The notes below the pieces were generated by a model. The model searched no databases and was not told the DNA's origin. It was given only the letters and a program-made list of their open reading frames with translations. Shown here piece by piece: positions 20,528 to 28,664 of a stretch of 44,983 nt of DNA (positions within the stretch are counted from its first letter, which is position 1; each line of letters starts with the position of its first letter). This stretch comes from Pseudomonas sp. S37 (lineage in GTDB: Bacteria; Pseudomonadota; Gammaproteobacteria; Pseudomonadales; Pseudomonadaceae). Position numbers and translations under genes: made by a program. The stretch lies in the NCBI RefSeq assembly GCF_016658545.1, contig NZ_JACVZC010000042.1, positions 1 through 44,983 on the forward strand. The letters run 5' to 3'.

Positions 20528-22516
20528 ATGCGCTATTTGCTGATTGTGCTTCTGGGTTTGCTGCCCATGCTGGCCGGAGCGGTCGATTTCGACGACGCGA
20601 CCGGGCATGTTCCGTTGGGCAAGGCCATGCAGGTTTACGAAGACCTCGATGGCAGTGCCAGCATCGCCCAGGTCAGCGCCCCCGGGTTCGCCAAACGCTT
20701 TCGCCCCCATCATGAAGACGTGCTGAACGCCGGTTACTCCACTTCGGTGTTCTGGCTCAAGGTCGAGCTGCGCCCCGTTGCCGCGCCTGGTGCTGCCCCC
20801 CGGCAATGGCTGCTGGAGCTGGCCTATCCACCACTGGATCACCTTGAGCTGTATCTTGCCGATGACCGCGGCGTGTATCGCCTGGCCCAGCGTACCGGCG
20901 ATGCCTTGCCCTACGACAGCCGGCAAATCCGCCAGAACAACTACCTGTTCGAACTGCAGCTGCCGCCTGGCCAGGTCACCACCGCCTACTTGCGCCTGCA
21001 CAGCCAGGGCTCGGTGCAGGCGCCGCTGGCGCTGTGGTCCCCCCAAGCTTATATGGAGGACCAGCCCACACGCCTGTATGTGCTGGGGATGATCTACGGC
21101 GTGTTGCTGGTGATGCTGGTGTACAACCTGTTCATCTACCTCAGCGTGCGCGATGTCAGTTACCTCTATTACATCCTCTATATTGCGTCGTTCGGCTTTT
21201 ATCAGGTGTCGGTGAACGGTGCCGGTGTCGCCTACTTCTGGCCGGACAGCCCATGGTGGGCGAATGCCTCGACACCGCTGTTCATTGGCGCTGCCGGGTT
21301 GTTCGGTTGCCAGTTTGCCCGGCACTTCCTGCAACTGGGCAGCATCAGCCGCAGCTTCGACCGGTTGTTGCAACTGCTGATGCTGGGCGGCGCCGTGGTG
21401 ATGGTGCTGGCGGTGAGCGTGCCTTATGGCATTGCGCTGCGCATGGCCACGTTGCTGGCGCTGCTGTTTACCGTGAGCATTTTCAGTGCCGGGCTGTATG
21501 CCTGGTGGCGCGGCCTGCGCGTGGCGCGCTGGTTCATTATTGCCTGGACGGCGTTCCTGCTCGGTGGGCTGGTCAACACCCTTATGGTGCTGGGTTACCT
21601 GCCGAACGTGTTCATCACCATGTATGCCAGCCAGTTGGGTTCGGCGCTGGAAGTGGCGTTGCTGTCGCTGGCGCTGGCCGACCGTATCAACAGCTTGCGC
21701 GAGCAGCAGGCGCAGACCTTGCGTGAGACCGGGCGTACGCTGGAGCAACTGAACCTGCAACTGGCCAGGAGCAACCGGCTGAAGGATGAGTTCCTGGCCA
21801 GCGTGACCCATGAGCTGCGCACGCCGATGAATGGGGTAATTGGCTCGCTGGAGCTGATGCACACGCTGCCGATGGAGGGCGAGATGGCCCAGTACCACCG
21901 TACGGCGGTGGGCTCGGCGCAGGGCATGATGGACATGGTGGATGCGATTCTGACCCTGTCCGAGCTGCAAGCGGGCCGCCTGCGTGCGCAGCCGGCGCCG
22001 TTCAGCTTGCGCACGCTGTTGCAGAGCTTGCGTGCCGGGTATGCCGGGCAGGCCCTGGGCAAGGGCCTGTACCTGAGCCTGGACATCCCGGCCGATTTGC
22101 CGGACGGTCTGTTGGGTGACGGGCAGAAGCTTGCGCGTTGCCTGGGGTGCCTGGTGGACAACGGGCTGAAGTTCACCCATCAGGGCGGGGTGATGATCCA
22201 GGTACGCGGGCGTCGGGTAGGGCCGGATGACCTGGCGTTGACCTTTACGGTGAGTGACAGCGGGATCGGTTTTGATGACCTGGACCAGGCGACCTTGTAT
22301 CAGCGCTTCTTCCAGGTGGATGGCTCGATGACCCGGCGCTATGGCGGGTTGGGGATCGGGTTGTCGATTTGTCGGCAGATGGGGGAGTTGCTGGGGGCGC
22401 GGTTGGCGCATGAGTCGACGCGCGGGTTGGGGAGCAAGTTTGAGTTGAGTTTGAATATGGCCGTTTCGCAGGTGCGGGTGGGGCCGACGATTCTGCAGGC
22501 GCGGCGTTCGGTTTGA
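20528..22516 (+). CDS. 7TMR-DISM sensor histidine kinase (LadS-like, no receiver)
   Basis: The 662-residue membrane kinase has a signal peptide (residues 1-18), a periplasmic 7TMR-DISMED2 beta-sandwich (about 30-170), seven membrane segments (about 184-388), a coiled-coil linker (388-418) and a HisKA domain with His428 in SVTHELRTPMNG. An HATPase domain follows with N box (V543-DNGLKFT), G1 box (DSGIGF) and G2 box (GGLGIGLSI). This is the layout of LadS of P. aeruginosa, which feeds the Gac/Rsm cascade in answer to calcium. LadS also carries a C-terminal receiver domain. Here the protein stops about 20 residues after the ATPase domain, so it must use a separate partner or act as a simple kinase or phosphatase. 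The ligand is unknown. Confidence 0.92.
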   Translation: MRYLLIVLLGLLPMLAGAVDFDDATGHVPLGKAMQVYEDLDGSASIAQVSAPGFAKRFRPHHEDVLNAGYSTSVFWLKVELRPVAAPGAAPRQWLLELAYPPLDHLELYLADDRGVYRLAQRTGDALPYDSRQIRQNNYLFELQLPPGQVTTAYLRLHSQGSVQAPLALWSPQAYMEDQPTRLYVLGMIYGVLLVMLVYNLFIYLSVRDVSYLYYILYIASFGFYQVSVNGAGVAYFWPDSPWWANASTPLFIGAAGLFGCQFARHFLQLGSISRSFDRLLQLLMLGGAVVMVLAVSVPYGIALRMATLLALLFTVSIFSAGLYAWWRGLRVARWFIIAWTAFLLGGLVNTLMVLGYLPNVFITMYASQLGSALEVALLSLALADRINSLREQQAQTLRETGRTLEQLNLQLARSNRLKDEFLASVTHELRTPMNGVIGSLELMHTLPMEGEMAQYHRTAVGSAQGMMDMVDAILTLSELQAGRLRAQPAPFSLRTLLQSLRAGYAGQALGKGLYLSLDIPADLPDGLLGDGQKLARCLGCLVDNGLKFTHQGGVMIQVRGRRVGPDDLALTFTVSDSGIGFDDLDQATLYQRFFQVDGSMTRRYGGLGIGLSICRQMGELLGARLAHESTRGLGSKFELSLNMAVSQVRVGPTILQARRSV

Positions 22517-22683
22517 GGGAGGGGCTGATGCCGTCCCCAGCCATGCCCCCAGCAACCTACAACAATTCCAGACTCTTCCTACGCCCCAGCACTGGAAACT
22601 CCACCCCCTGCGAAATACCCTACAACCTCTGTCGACACGCGTCTGATTGTTCCTGCAAATCCCGCCCTCTAGGCTTTGCCTGT

Positions 22684-22737
22684 CGCTGACGGTTCAGCGA
22701 TCGGGTGTGGAAACCTGCAGCAAGCATTTCAGGGTTT
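22684..22737 (+). promoter_or_regulatory. structured leader before the DUF3077 gene
   Basis: CGCTGA and TCAGCG form a perfect 6-bp hairpin with a CGGT loop. About 11 bases later AAACCTG can pair with CAGGGTTT, and the second arm ends about 20 bases before the start codon. This may be a protein- or RNA-binding leader. The call is structural only. Confidence 0.35.
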
Positions 22738-22758
22738 AACTAGCAATCAGGAAAACCC

Positions 22759-23019
22759 ATGACCGACGAAACCAAAACCACCCCCGGCGTCACCTACTTC
22801 TTCCAGGGCGAAGGCCAAACCCACCCACTGTTCCGCATCGCCGAGGGCATCCCCTGCCGCAGCGCCCGCGAGCAGGCCTCTGAACTGATGGGCTATGCGC
22901 GCGACCTGTCGCTGACCGGTTTGATGGATGGCGACCAGCAGATGATGTGGGCATCGCATTACTTCGCAGCCATGGCCAAGGCGCTGCTGGATGATGCCGA
23001 GTTGGGTTTGATGCGCTGA
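22759..23019 (+). CDS. DUF3077 family protein
   Basis: This 86-residue soluble protein belongs to DUF3077, a family largely confined to Pseudomonas and often present in many copies per genome. The conserved part is LFRIAEGIPCRSAREQASELMGYARDL-like (residues 24-50) and WASHYFAAMAKALLDDAEL at the end. Function is unknown. It is monocistronic, preceded by a hairpin-rich leader and followed 11 bases later by a degenerate REP unit. It marks the edge of the accessory island. Confidence 0.85.
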   Translation: MTDETKTTPGVTYFFQGEGQTHPLFRIAEGIPCRSAREQASELMGYARDLSLTGLMDGDQQMMWASHYFAAMAKALLDDAELGLMR

Positions 23020-23021
23020 CT

Positions 23022-23136
23022 TTTGTATTGACTGGGCCGGCCCTTTCGCGGCTAAAGCCGCTCCTACAGGGATTGCGTATGGCTCTGGCCTTGCGCAACT
23101 CCTGTGGGAATGGCTTCATCCAGGGCAGGTTCCAGT
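23022..23136. repeat. degenerate/hybrid REP element, left edge of effector island
   Basis: One clear unit, GGCCCTTTCGCGGCTAAAGC followed by CGCTCCTACAGGG (23039-23071), preceded by TTTTGTATTGACTGG. A badly decayed partner (CCTGTGGGAATGGCTTCATC) starts at 23101. The unit mixes features of both REP classes of this window. Confidence 0.7.
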
Positions 23137-23158
23137 AGGCAAGGCTTGGCTGAACGAG

Positions 23159-23779
23159 TTACTCCGTGAATGGTGCGTAAGCTGACAGGAATCCGAAGAG
23201 CGCGGCCATAGGCATCCAGCAAGCAATTAACCAGATAACATTTGTCCAAGTGATTTGTGAGTTTTTCAGTCCACACGCATCTCCTTCGAAAACATTGACT
23301 GCCTGCTGAACTTGTATAACGGCTACCACAAAAAATGTGATGTAGATGAGCATCAGCATAATCGGGGCCATAATCAAGATCGAGAGCGGCATGTTGGCAA
23401 GAATGGATTCGGTAAGTGAGAACTCCCAGAGCATTAGCAATAGTGGAGGGATGCAATACATCAGGGTGACACCGAGGGCGGTACCTTCTATCGGGCGGTT
23501 CGTTTGGTGGCATCGATCGACAATTTTTTTCATCAAGAAAAATATTGTGAAAGCGCCGAATATTGTACAAAGCAGCGGGATGAGTCTGAGGCCATGCTGA
23601 CCTCTGATGAGTAACCAGTGTCGATAGTTCCAGTAATAGAGGTACAGGCCCATTGATAAGGAAGCCATGATTATTAGTTTTGAAATGGAAATCACATAGA
23701 GTTGTATGTTTTTGGAGTGCGAGGTGGTTAGCGATTCCGGATGGTGCTTCTGGTCTGAGCTCATATGGTAGTTTCTCAT
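23159..23779 (-). CDS. polytopic membrane protein, candidate immunity protein
   Basis: I do not recognise a named family. The 206-residue product has about five predicted membrane segments: residues near 28-50, 61-83, 104-122, 130-160 and 180-200. Between the first two lies YYWNYRHWLLIRGQ, a pattern seen in small uncharacterised inner-membrane proteins. The start at 23779 is chosen because its ATG overlaps the TGA of the upstream membrane gene (ATGA). A later ATG at 23764 is possible. Base composition is clearly A+T-richer than the flanking genes. Its place directly after a PAAR effector gene and another membrane gene suggests an immunity protein guarding the inner membrane against a pore-forming toxin; this is inference. 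Confidence 0.6.
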   Translation of the reverse strand: MRNYHMSSDQKHHPESLTTSHSKNIQLYVISISKLIIMASLSMGLYLYYWNYRHWLLIRGQHGLRLIPLLCTIFGAFTIFFLMKKIVDRCHQTNRPIEGTALGVTLMYCIPPLLLMLWEFSLTESILANMPLSILIMAPIMLMLIYITFFVVAVIQVQQAVNVFEGDACGLKNSQITWTNVIWLIACWMPMAALFGFLSAYAPFTE

Positions 23780-24162
23780 TTTATCAGCTTCATTAGGTAG
23801 TATATCGCTACCCATACAATGCCAATGGTATTTAGCGAAGATGCAATAAGTATTTTTCTTCTTAAATTCCTAGGGAATTGTAAATGGTCTTGCTCATCCA
23901 ATAGCCCACTGCGAATGCTTGAGGTGGGGGAGCCAATGGCGCCAGCGATTACAGAAATAACTAGAATCCTAGAACCTATTTTCTTCTCTCCCCACATGCT
24001 GGTCGCAAATGGAAGGCAAGCGCTCCGTTGGAGCGCTGAGGTCATTTCTTTATATTGGCGAGAGCAGGCGATGTGAAGGTCAGAAACAAGCCCGATTAAC
24101 GCGAGGAATATAGGAGTGCCCAACAGAAATAGTCTTAGTTTTACGTCAAGTTGGTCAATCAT
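23776..24162 (-). CDS. small membrane protein, candidate immunity protein
   Basis: Family unknown. The 128-residue product has three likely membrane segments (about residues 8-28, 66-80 and 104-124) with a charged cytoplasmic or periplasmic loop between the first two (CSRQYKEMTSALQRSAC). Its ATG lies inside the last codons of the PAAR gene, overlapping by 8 bases in another frame, and its stop overlaps the next start (ATGA). A TTG two codons upstream is an alternative start. Such coupling is typical of effector-immunity cassettes, where the two products must be made in balance. A+T content is raised, as in its neighbour. Confidence 0.6.
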   Translation of the reverse strand: MIDQLDVKLRLFLLGTPIFLALIGLVSDLHIACSRQYKEMTSALQRSACLPFATSMWGEKKIGSRILVISVIAGAIGSPTSSIRSGLLDEQDHLQFPRNLRRKILIASSLNTIGIVWVAIYYLMKLIK

Positions 24163-25561
24163 CTCCAAAGACCTCGAAGACTAATTCGCCGAACTCCTCG
24201 CCAGCCTCCATGCCACCAATGCTACCGGTCAAAGCGCCTCCACCGGTGATTACTACTCCGCATGCTAGGGCGTAGGGGCCGGCTCTCCAGCAAATCTTCG
24301 CAGAGATTTCGCCTGCAAGCTTTCCTGCCAGCCAGCCACCAGCTAAGCCACCGGAGAAATTACCTGCCTCGGTAACGCTGACTTTTTTACAGGCATTTGT
24401 GTTGCCCTCTTTGCATACCTCAGAAATCTTTAGTGCTGATCCGCCCCCGCCAATAGCAACGCTAATATGTCCTCCGGTTTTTAAATATTTGGCCATCTTG
24501 GCCAGCTTATCCAAATGTGTCGAGTAGCCAGGGATGTGTGTCGGTCCTCCAGCCTTACTCCAGTGATGCACCAAGCTTCTCGATGAGGTTCCCAAGTCCC
24601 GACGCAGGCTCTCATAGTTTCCGAGATTGAGTCGCTTGTTCAGAACGGTCGCTTTCAGACTTGAGCTCAATTGCTTAAATAGTTTTTGACGCTCTGCAAA
24701 AAAATCAGGGTGCCGAAGATGCCCGTGTTTGATGAATTGATTTTTATGCAGGTCCTCAATTTTTCGCAATATCTCGCTGAGTTCATCAAGCGACTTGCCA
24801 ACCATCGCCTCGCTGACCCCCATCGCCAGGCTCACATCACTGAGCAACCCGGCGATCTCGGCCTGATGGCGCATCATGAATTCGGCTTCCTCTGGCGTCA
24901 GTTCCGCTAACGCTTCCCTAGCCTGTTTCGCCGCACTCATCGCATAAAGCTCTTCCTGAGTACACACCGGCCGCCGCAAACCATCACCAATGACAAAGAT
25001 CTCGCCCGCCTTGAACCCACGCTGATGCGTCGGGTTCAGCCGCTCCAGAATTGATCGAGGCATATTGGCCTGCGGCGCGCCCAGTTCTGCCAGTACTTCC
25101 TGATACGACATGCAACGTGGAACGATGTAGAACCCAGGCTCCATGCCTTGTGGAGTAGGCGAAGGCTGAGCCACTTCTGGCTGATAGGTACTTCTGATTG
25201 GGCTACTCGCCTGAGCCTGCGCGGGTGCCTGACGAACAGGCTCAGCTGCCGGTGCCCTGTGCGATGCCGGTGTTGCAGACCCACCCGCAACCACGCGATT
25301 GCTGCCCTGTGGGCACCCGCATTGCACCAGTGCGCCGTCCAGAGCCGTGGGAATGCCATCCTGCCGCCAGCGGACTTCGCCCTCGACGATGGTGCCTGCT
25401 TGTCCACATAGCGGGCACGGCGTGGTCGGGTCGCCTTGCAGCAGCCAGTTGCGGCCATGCACACGGCCCCTGGCCTGGCTGGCAATGCAGATGGCGCCTG
25501 TGGTGGTTTGGTCGCCGTCCAGGCCTTGGTATCGGCCAAAGATGTTCATGCGCATGCTCAT
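24155..25561 (-). CDS. PAAR-domain protein, candidate T6SS pore-forming effector
   Basis: The 468-residue protein starts with a PAAR-type domain (about 1-95) containing LLQGDPTTPCPLCGQAGTIV and ALVQCGCPQGSNRVVAG. PAAR proteins cap the VgrG spike of type VI secretion systems and carry effector domains. A Pro/Ala/Gln linker (96-140) leads to a LysM-like segment (GFYIVPRCMSYQEVLAEL to LNPTHQRGFKAGEIFVIGD, 143-192). A helical charged region follows (195-330), and then a glycine-rich hydrophobic C-terminus (about 365-465) with GGLAGGWLAGKLAGE and GGGALTGSIGGMEAGEEFGE. This glycine-zipper pattern suits membrane insertion. There is no signal peptide and no nuclease or hydrolase motif. A GAGG site six bases before 25561 supports that start. 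Base composition falls from the G+C-rich N-terminal third to an A+T-richer C-terminus, as in modular toxins. No vgrG is adjacent, so it is an orphan cassette. Confidence 0.75.
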   Translation of the reverse strand: MSMRMNIFGRYQGLDGDQTTTGAICIASQARGRVHGRNWLLQGDPTTPCPLCGQAGTIVEGEVRWRQDGIPTALDGALVQCGCPQGSNRVVAGGSATPASHRAPAAEPVRQAPAQAQASSPIRSTYQPEVAQPSPTPQGMEPGFYIVPRCMSYQEVLAELGAPQANMPRSILERLNPTHQRGFKAGEIFVIGDGLRRPVCTQEELYAMSAAKQAREALAELTPEEAEFMMRHQAEIAGLLSDVSLAMGVSEAMVGKSLDELSEILRKIEDLHKNQFIKHGHLRHPDFFAERQKLFKQLSSSLKATVLNKRLNLGNYESLRRDLGTSSRSLVHHWSKAGGPTHIPGYSTHLDKLAKMAKYLKTGGHISVAIGGGGSALKISEVCKEGNTNACKKVSVTEAGNFSGGLAGGWLAGKLAGEISAKICWRAGPYALACGVVITGGGALTGSIGGMEAGEEFGELVFEVFGDD

Positions 25562-25694
25562 GGCTCGCCTCTTTTTTCAAGGTGGGAGCCAGGAACCTAG
25601 CAGGCTGTGGGCAGGTATTTTCGGGGTGGGGAGTCTTTAGGAAGGGTCCTACAAGGAATAGGGATTTGGACTACATGTTTGTTCTGGCAATGAT

Positions 25695-25822
25695 GGCCTC
25701 TTCGCGGGTAAACCCGCTCCTACAGTGTTCAGCGCAGTGCCCAAGACTTGCGCAGTCCCTTGTAGGAGCGGGTTTATCGAGGCGTCGAACCGCCGCGAAA
25801 GGGCCAGTGCAGCCAATACAAA
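25695..25822. repeat. REPIN with hybrid right unit, right edge of effector island
   Basis: The left unit (25695-25724) is a normal GGCCTCTTCGCGGGTAAACC element. The right unit starts normally (TTGTAGGAGCGGGTTTATCG) but is interrupted by about 13 extra bases (AGGCGTCGAACCG) before CGCGAAAGGGCCAGTGC. Its tail CCAATACAAA mirrors the head of the REP at 23022. The gene-free stretch 25562-25957 holds nothing else recognisable. Confidence 0.78.
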
Positions 25823-25957
25823 TCCATCGTTCATAAAACAGAACGCTAAAGCCAAAAACCACTATCTACCGCTCCAAAGGTGATGGTTTTAATCTTCTCC
25901 CATCAACGCGAAACACCCAACTTACTGAAAAGATCAAAACCCTTAGGAGCACAGACC

Positions 25958-26587
25958 ATGAGCAAATTCACCTACAACCGCCTGAACAAAGACGACGCCG
26001 CCGTACTGCTGGTCGACCACCAGGCTGGCCTGCTGTCGCTGGTGCGTGACATCGAGCCGGACAAGTTCAAGAACAACGTGCTGGCCCTGGCTGACCTGGC
26101 CAAGTTCTTCAACCTGCCGACCATCCTCACCACCAGCTTCGAACAAGGCCCCAATGGCCCGCTGGTACCCGAGCTGAAGGAGCTGTTCCCGGACGCGCCG
26201 TACATCGCCCGCCCAGGCCAGATCAATGCCTGGGACAACGAAGACTTCGTCAAGGCGGTGAAGGCGACTGGCAAGAAGCAGCTGATCATTGCCGGTGTGG
26301 TGACCGAGGTTTGTGTGGCGTTTCCGGCGCTGTCGGCTTTGGAGGAAGAGTTTGAGGTGTTCGTGGTGACTGATGCTTCCGGCACCTTTAACGAAATGAC
26401 CCGTGATGCGGCGCATGACCGCATGAGCCAGGCAGGGGCGCAGATGATGACCTGGTTTGGGGTGGCCTGTGAGTTGCACCGTGACTGGCGTAATGATGTG
26501 GAAGGGCTGGCGGCGCTGTGCTCGAACCATATTCCGGATTATCGGAATCTGATGACCAGCTACAACGCGTTGACTGCCGGGAAGTAA
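25958..26587 (+). CDS. isochorismatase-like cysteine hydrolase (YcaC type)
   Basis: The start at 25958 (MSKFTYNRLNKDD) has a good AGGAG site nine bases upstream and gives 209 residues, matching E. coli YcaC. The catalytic Asp20 (LLVDHQAGLL) and Cys119 (GVVTEVCVAF) of the isochorismatase-like fold are present. YcaC-type enzymes form octamers. Their natural substrate is not established. It stands alone between two gaps, with no operon partner to suggest a pathway. Confidence 0.9.
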   Translation: MSKFTYNRLNKDDAAVLLVDHQAGLLSLVRDIEPDKFKNNVLALADLAKFFNLPTILTTSFEQGPNGPLVPELKELFPDAPYIARPGQINAWDNEDFVKAVKATGKKQLIIAGVVTEVCVAFPALSALEEEFEVFVVTDASGTFNEMTRDAAHDRMSQAGAQMMTWFGVACELHRDWRNDVEGLAALCSNHIPDYRNLMTSYNALTAGK

Positions 26588-26796
26588 GGCGGGGGATTGG
26601 GTCAGGGCTTGCAGGTGCTTGCCACGACAGATGCAGCGCCTGTGGCGAACACCTGCCAGCCCAGATGCAGGCGCAAGCCATGCATCTGCAACCCATGCCC
26701 CCACCACCACACCTTTAGTCACGAATGCCACTTTGCCAACCCCGCAGGCAGTGCTTCACTGGGTCTCTCAAGCCTACCCGGATCCAGGAGCCCCCG

Positions 26797-28449
26797 ATGA
26801 ACCTGCACCAGTACGCTGAAACCCACGAAGTCACCAACCAGCCGCCATCCCTCGACGGTGCCAACCTGTACCGCCTGGACCTGCCACTCCAGGAATGGTC
26901 GCGGCGTTTCGGCGCGGGCTGGGCCGAGTCGCGGATCGATGCCTACGGGGCCCTGGCCGGCGGCCCGCTGATGCAGGCAGGTTTCCTGGCCAACGCGCAC
27001 AAACCCGAATTCAGCAGCCATGACCGCTATGGCCATCGCATCGACCTGGTCGAATTCCACCCGGCCTACCACGAACTGATGCGCACCGCCGTCGAACACG
27101 GCCTGCCGTCGCTGCCCTGGGCCGAACCCCGCCCCGGCGCACATGTGGCGCGGGCTTCGATGACCTACCTGCACAGCCAGGCCGAGGCCGGTACCGGCTG
27201 CCCGCTGACCATGACCTTCGCCGCCGTGCCGGCGCTGCGCCTGCAACCCGAACTGGCCGAATACTGGCTGCCGAAGATCCTCGCCTGCGAATACGACCCG
27301 CGCAACGTCGGCGATCGGCACAAGGCCGGGGTCACCCTGGGCATGGCCATGACCGAAAAGCAGGGCGGCACCGATGTGCGCGCCAACACTACCCGGGCCT
27401 ACCCGGTCGGGGCGCCGGGGCCCGGCCAGGCCTATGAGCTGGTTGGCCACAAGTGGTTTTGCTCGGCGCCCATGTGCGATGCCTTCCTGACCCTGGCGCA
27501 GACCGAAAAGGGGCTGAGCTGCTTCCTGCTGCCGCGCCACCGCCCGGACGACAACCGCAACCAGTTCTATATCCAGCGCCTGAAGAACAAGCTGGGCAAC
27601 AGCTCCAACGCTTCCAGCGAAGTCGAGTTCCGTGGCGCGCTGGCCTGGATGATCGGTGAGGAAGGGCGCGGCGTGCCGACCATCATCGAGATGGTGGCCA
27701 TGACCCGCTTCGACTGCATGGTGGGCTCAAGTGCGCTGATGCGCCAGGCCCTGACCCAGGCTACCCACCACTGCGCGTACCGCAAGGTCGGTGGGCGGGT
27801 GCTGAACGAGCAGCCGTTGATGCAGAACGTGCTGGCCGACCTGGCGCTGGAAAGCGAGGCCGCGCTGGCCCTGAGCCTGCGCATGGGGCAAGCGCTGGAG
27901 CAGCTCGACGACCCGCAACAGGCGCACTTCGCCCGGCTGGTCACGGCGGTAGGTAAATACTGGATCTGCAAACGTGCGCCGGCCATGATCAACGAAGCCG
28001 CCGAGTGCCTGGGCGGTGCAGGCTACGTGGAGGACAGTATCCTGCCAAGGCTGTACCGCGAAGCGCCGGTCAACTCGACCTGGGAGGGCTCGGGCAATGT
28101 GCAGTGCCTGGATGTGCTAAGGGCCTTGTCCAAGGAGCCGGGGGTACTTGATGCCTTGTTCGCCGAGCTGGGCGATGGGCATGGCGACCCGCGGTTGGCG
28201 GCGCATATCGGCAACCTCAAGGGGGCGTTTGCCGATACTGGCGACATGCAGTACCGCGCGCGGCAACTGACCGAGGATATTGCCCTGGCATTGCAGGCCA
28301 AGCTGTTGCTGGAGGCGGGGAATGCGTTGGTGAGTGATGCGTTCATTGGCAGCCGGCTGGCAGGGGGTGGCCGGGTGTATGGGGCGTTGCCGCGTGGTGT
28401 GGATGTGGAGGCATTGGTGGCAAGGGCGACGCCATCAGTGGACCTGTAG
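26797..28449 (+). CDS. AidB-like acyl-CoA dehydrogenase
   Basis: The start at 26797 follows an AGGAG site and gives 550 residues, close to E. coli AidB (about 540). AidB binds FAD and DNA and is induced by alkylation stress; the family retains an isovaleryl-CoA-dehydrogenase-like fold. Visible motifs are GMAMTEKQGGTDVRANT (FAD contact), GHKWFCSAP, and the C-terminal ECLGGAGYVED and STWEGSGNVQCLDVLRA segments. The TAG stop codon falls inside CCTGTAGGAGCGG, the edge of a REP element, so the end of the protein was set by that insertion. Without a DNA-repair operon nearby, assignment as aidB itself is uncertain. Confidence 0.88.
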   Translation: MNLHQYAETHEVTNQPPSLDGANLYRLDLPLQEWSRRFGAGWAESRIDAYGALAGGPLMQAGFLANAHKPEFSSHDRYGHRIDLVEFHPAYHELMRTAVEHGLPSLPWAEPRPGAHVARASMTYLHSQAEAGTGCPLTMTFAAVPALRLQPELAEYWLPKILACEYDPRNVGDRHKAGVTLGMAMTEKQGGTDVRANTTRAYPVGAPGPGQAYELVGHKWFCSAPMCDAFLTLAQTEKGLSCFLLPRHRPDDNRNQFYIQRLKNKLGNSSNASSEVEFRGALAWMIGEEGRGVPTIIEMVAMTRFDCMVGSSALMRQALTQATHHCAYRKVGGRVLNEQPLMQNVLADLALESEAALALSLRMGQALEQLDDPQQAHFARLVTAVGKYWICKRAPAMINEAAECLGGAGYVEDSILPRLYREAPVNSTWEGSGNVQCLDVLRALSKEPGVLDALFAELGDGHGDPRLAAHIGNLKGAFADTGDMQYRARQLTEDIALALQAKLLLEAGNALVSDAFIGSRLAGGGRVYGALPRGVDVEALVARATPSVDL

Positions 28450-28563
28450 GAGCGGCCTTGTGTCGCGATCGGGCTGCGAAGCAGCCCCAGGGTATCAGCA
28501 CAGCTGCACAAATTGCTGGGGCTGCTTCGCAGCCCGATCGCGACACAAGGCCGCTCCTACAGG
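28443..28563. repeat. REPIN, GGCCGCTCCTACA class, overlapping a stop codon
   Basis: Two inverted units (28443-28489 and 28514-28563), each with GGGCTGC(T/G)..GCAGCCC and the shared CGCGACACAAGGCCGCTCC. The left unit starts within the last codons of the acyl-CoA dehydrogenase gene and supplies its TAG. Confidence 0.93.
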
Positions 28564-28664
28564 GATCAGCGCTGGCCTGCTGATCAACACCGATCAATGG
28601 GGATGTAATTAGCCCAGAAGGCAGGCAAGATGGTTCACATGCATGTCCAGACAGGAAGCACAGT

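Noticed and set aside
20474..22555. A 693-codon open frame on the minus strand, rich in Gln, His and Arg
   Set aside because: It is antisense to the histidine kinase gene, which has intact catalytic motifs. The composition is that of a shadow frame.
22684..22737. Possible CRISPR-like or att-like repeat before the DUF3077 gene
   Set aside because: There is a single copy, no spacer array, and no integrase nearby.
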